Below the pieces are notes generated by a model. The model was not told the origin of the DNA. It did no database searches and saw only the letters and a list, made by a program, of their open reading frames with translations. Source: 66-474 sp035688305 (lineage in GTDB: Bacteria > Pseudomonadota > Gammaproteobacteria > Xanthomonadales > Rhodanobacteraceae). From it: DNA of 6,002 bases. The stretch lies in contig DASSNC010000148.1 in the NCBI GenBank assembly GCA_035688305.1, forward strand, positions 1 to 6,002. The letters are read 5' to 3'. The position numbers and the translations under genes are program-made. Shown here one piece after another: positions 5,753 through 6,002 of the stretch; the first letter of the stretch is position 1; every line of letters starts with the position of its first letter.

Positions 5753-6002
5753 GTGTTACCGCCGCCCGGACCCGCTTGTCCCTCCCTCGGCGCAACCAAG
5801 CGGGTTCTGGGCGGCATTTTCCGATTCGAGAGCAACAGCCGTGAGCTGATCGGCTTGGTCGAGGCCGCCTACGGAGGGCTGCCGGCACAAACGTTCCCGG
5901 GCGTGGTTGTCGAATTCCGGATCGAGATGCGCCTGCTGCCGCGGCACGCGAATCCGTGGACGATCGAGCCGCCGGCGCCGCGGATACGGCAGGAAGGCAA
6001 TC
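5753..6002 (+). CDS. N-terminal part of an HprK-related (HPr kinase-like) protein, cut by window edge
   Basis: This plus-strand frame is open to the window end and is clearly protein-like from about 5795 onward: KRVLGGIFRFESNSRELIGL, then VEAAYGGLPAQTFPGVVVEF, then RIEMRLLPRHANPWTIEPPA. Third codon positions are mostly G or C there. The pattern of a short strand with FRFES, a helix with LVEAAYGGLP and then a strand with charged residues is what I know from the N-terminal region of HprK-related serine kinases of proteobacterial accessory loci. The ATP-binding P-loop that would prove it lies outside the window. The start is unsure: GTG 5753 has a GGAAG too close to it, while GTG 5681 has GGAG 10 bases upstream but gives a poorly coding-like extra 24 residues. 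No ATG exists in frame. It is divergent from the radical SAM gene, so both could be controlled from the shared region. I am fairly sure that it is coding and only moderately sure of the family. Confidence 0.6.
   Translation, partial: MLPPPGPACPSLGATKRVLGGIFRFESNSRELIGLVEAAYGGLPAQTFPGVVVEFRIEMRLLPRHANPWTIEPPAPRIRQEGN

Noticed and set aside
5756..5947. 63-residue minus-strand open frame
   Set aside because: It is the reverse of the better plus-strand HprK-like frame and has no recognisable content.

Overview
The window is GC-rich (roughly two thirds G+C by eye), and its real reading frames strongly prefer G or C at the third codon position. The gene families fit a high-GC proteobacterium, but nothing fixes the genus. 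No rRNA, tRNA, CRISPR array, transposase or insertion-sequence end was seen. The gene content (radical SAM enzyme, nucleotidyltransferase, glycosyltransferase, methyltransferase, flavin reductase-like protein, kinase-like fragment) looks like an accessory biosynthetic or surface-modification locus rather than core housekeeping.

Five complete genes lie on the minus strand and read from right to left. They encode a B12-binding-type radical SAM protein (4007-5518), an NTP_transf_5-type nucleotidyltransferase (2737-about 4032), a family 2 glycosyltransferase (1845-2750), a class I SAM-dependent methyltransferase (967-1593) and a two-part protein with a C-terminal flavin reductase-like domain (42-965). 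The first three overlap at their ends and are probably translationally coupled. A 251-bp stretch with no convincing gene separates them from the last two, which are only 1 bp apart. Another minus-strand gene may begin in the last 40 bases at the left edge, but too little is present to tell.

At the right edge a divergent plus-strand frame runs off the window (about 5753-6002). Its sequence is protein-like and resembles the N-terminal part of HPr-kinase-related (HprK-like) proteins. The 234-bp region between it and the radical SAM gene (5519-5752) should hold the divergent control signals. It contains an inverted repeat that overlaps the probable ribosome binding site of the radical SAM gene, and a second inverted repeat around a T-rich patch.

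Taken together, an HprK-like protein next to an NTP_transf_5 nucleotidyltransferase, with a glycosyltransferase, radical SAM enzyme, methyltransferase and flavin-dependent partner, suggests one flank of a modification or biosynthesis island. Such kinase/nucleotidyltransferase pairs are known from some lasso peptide clusters and from so-called HPr-rel-A loci. No precursor peptide, asparagine synthetase-like cyclase or PqqD-like gene is visible here, so this link is inference from context.
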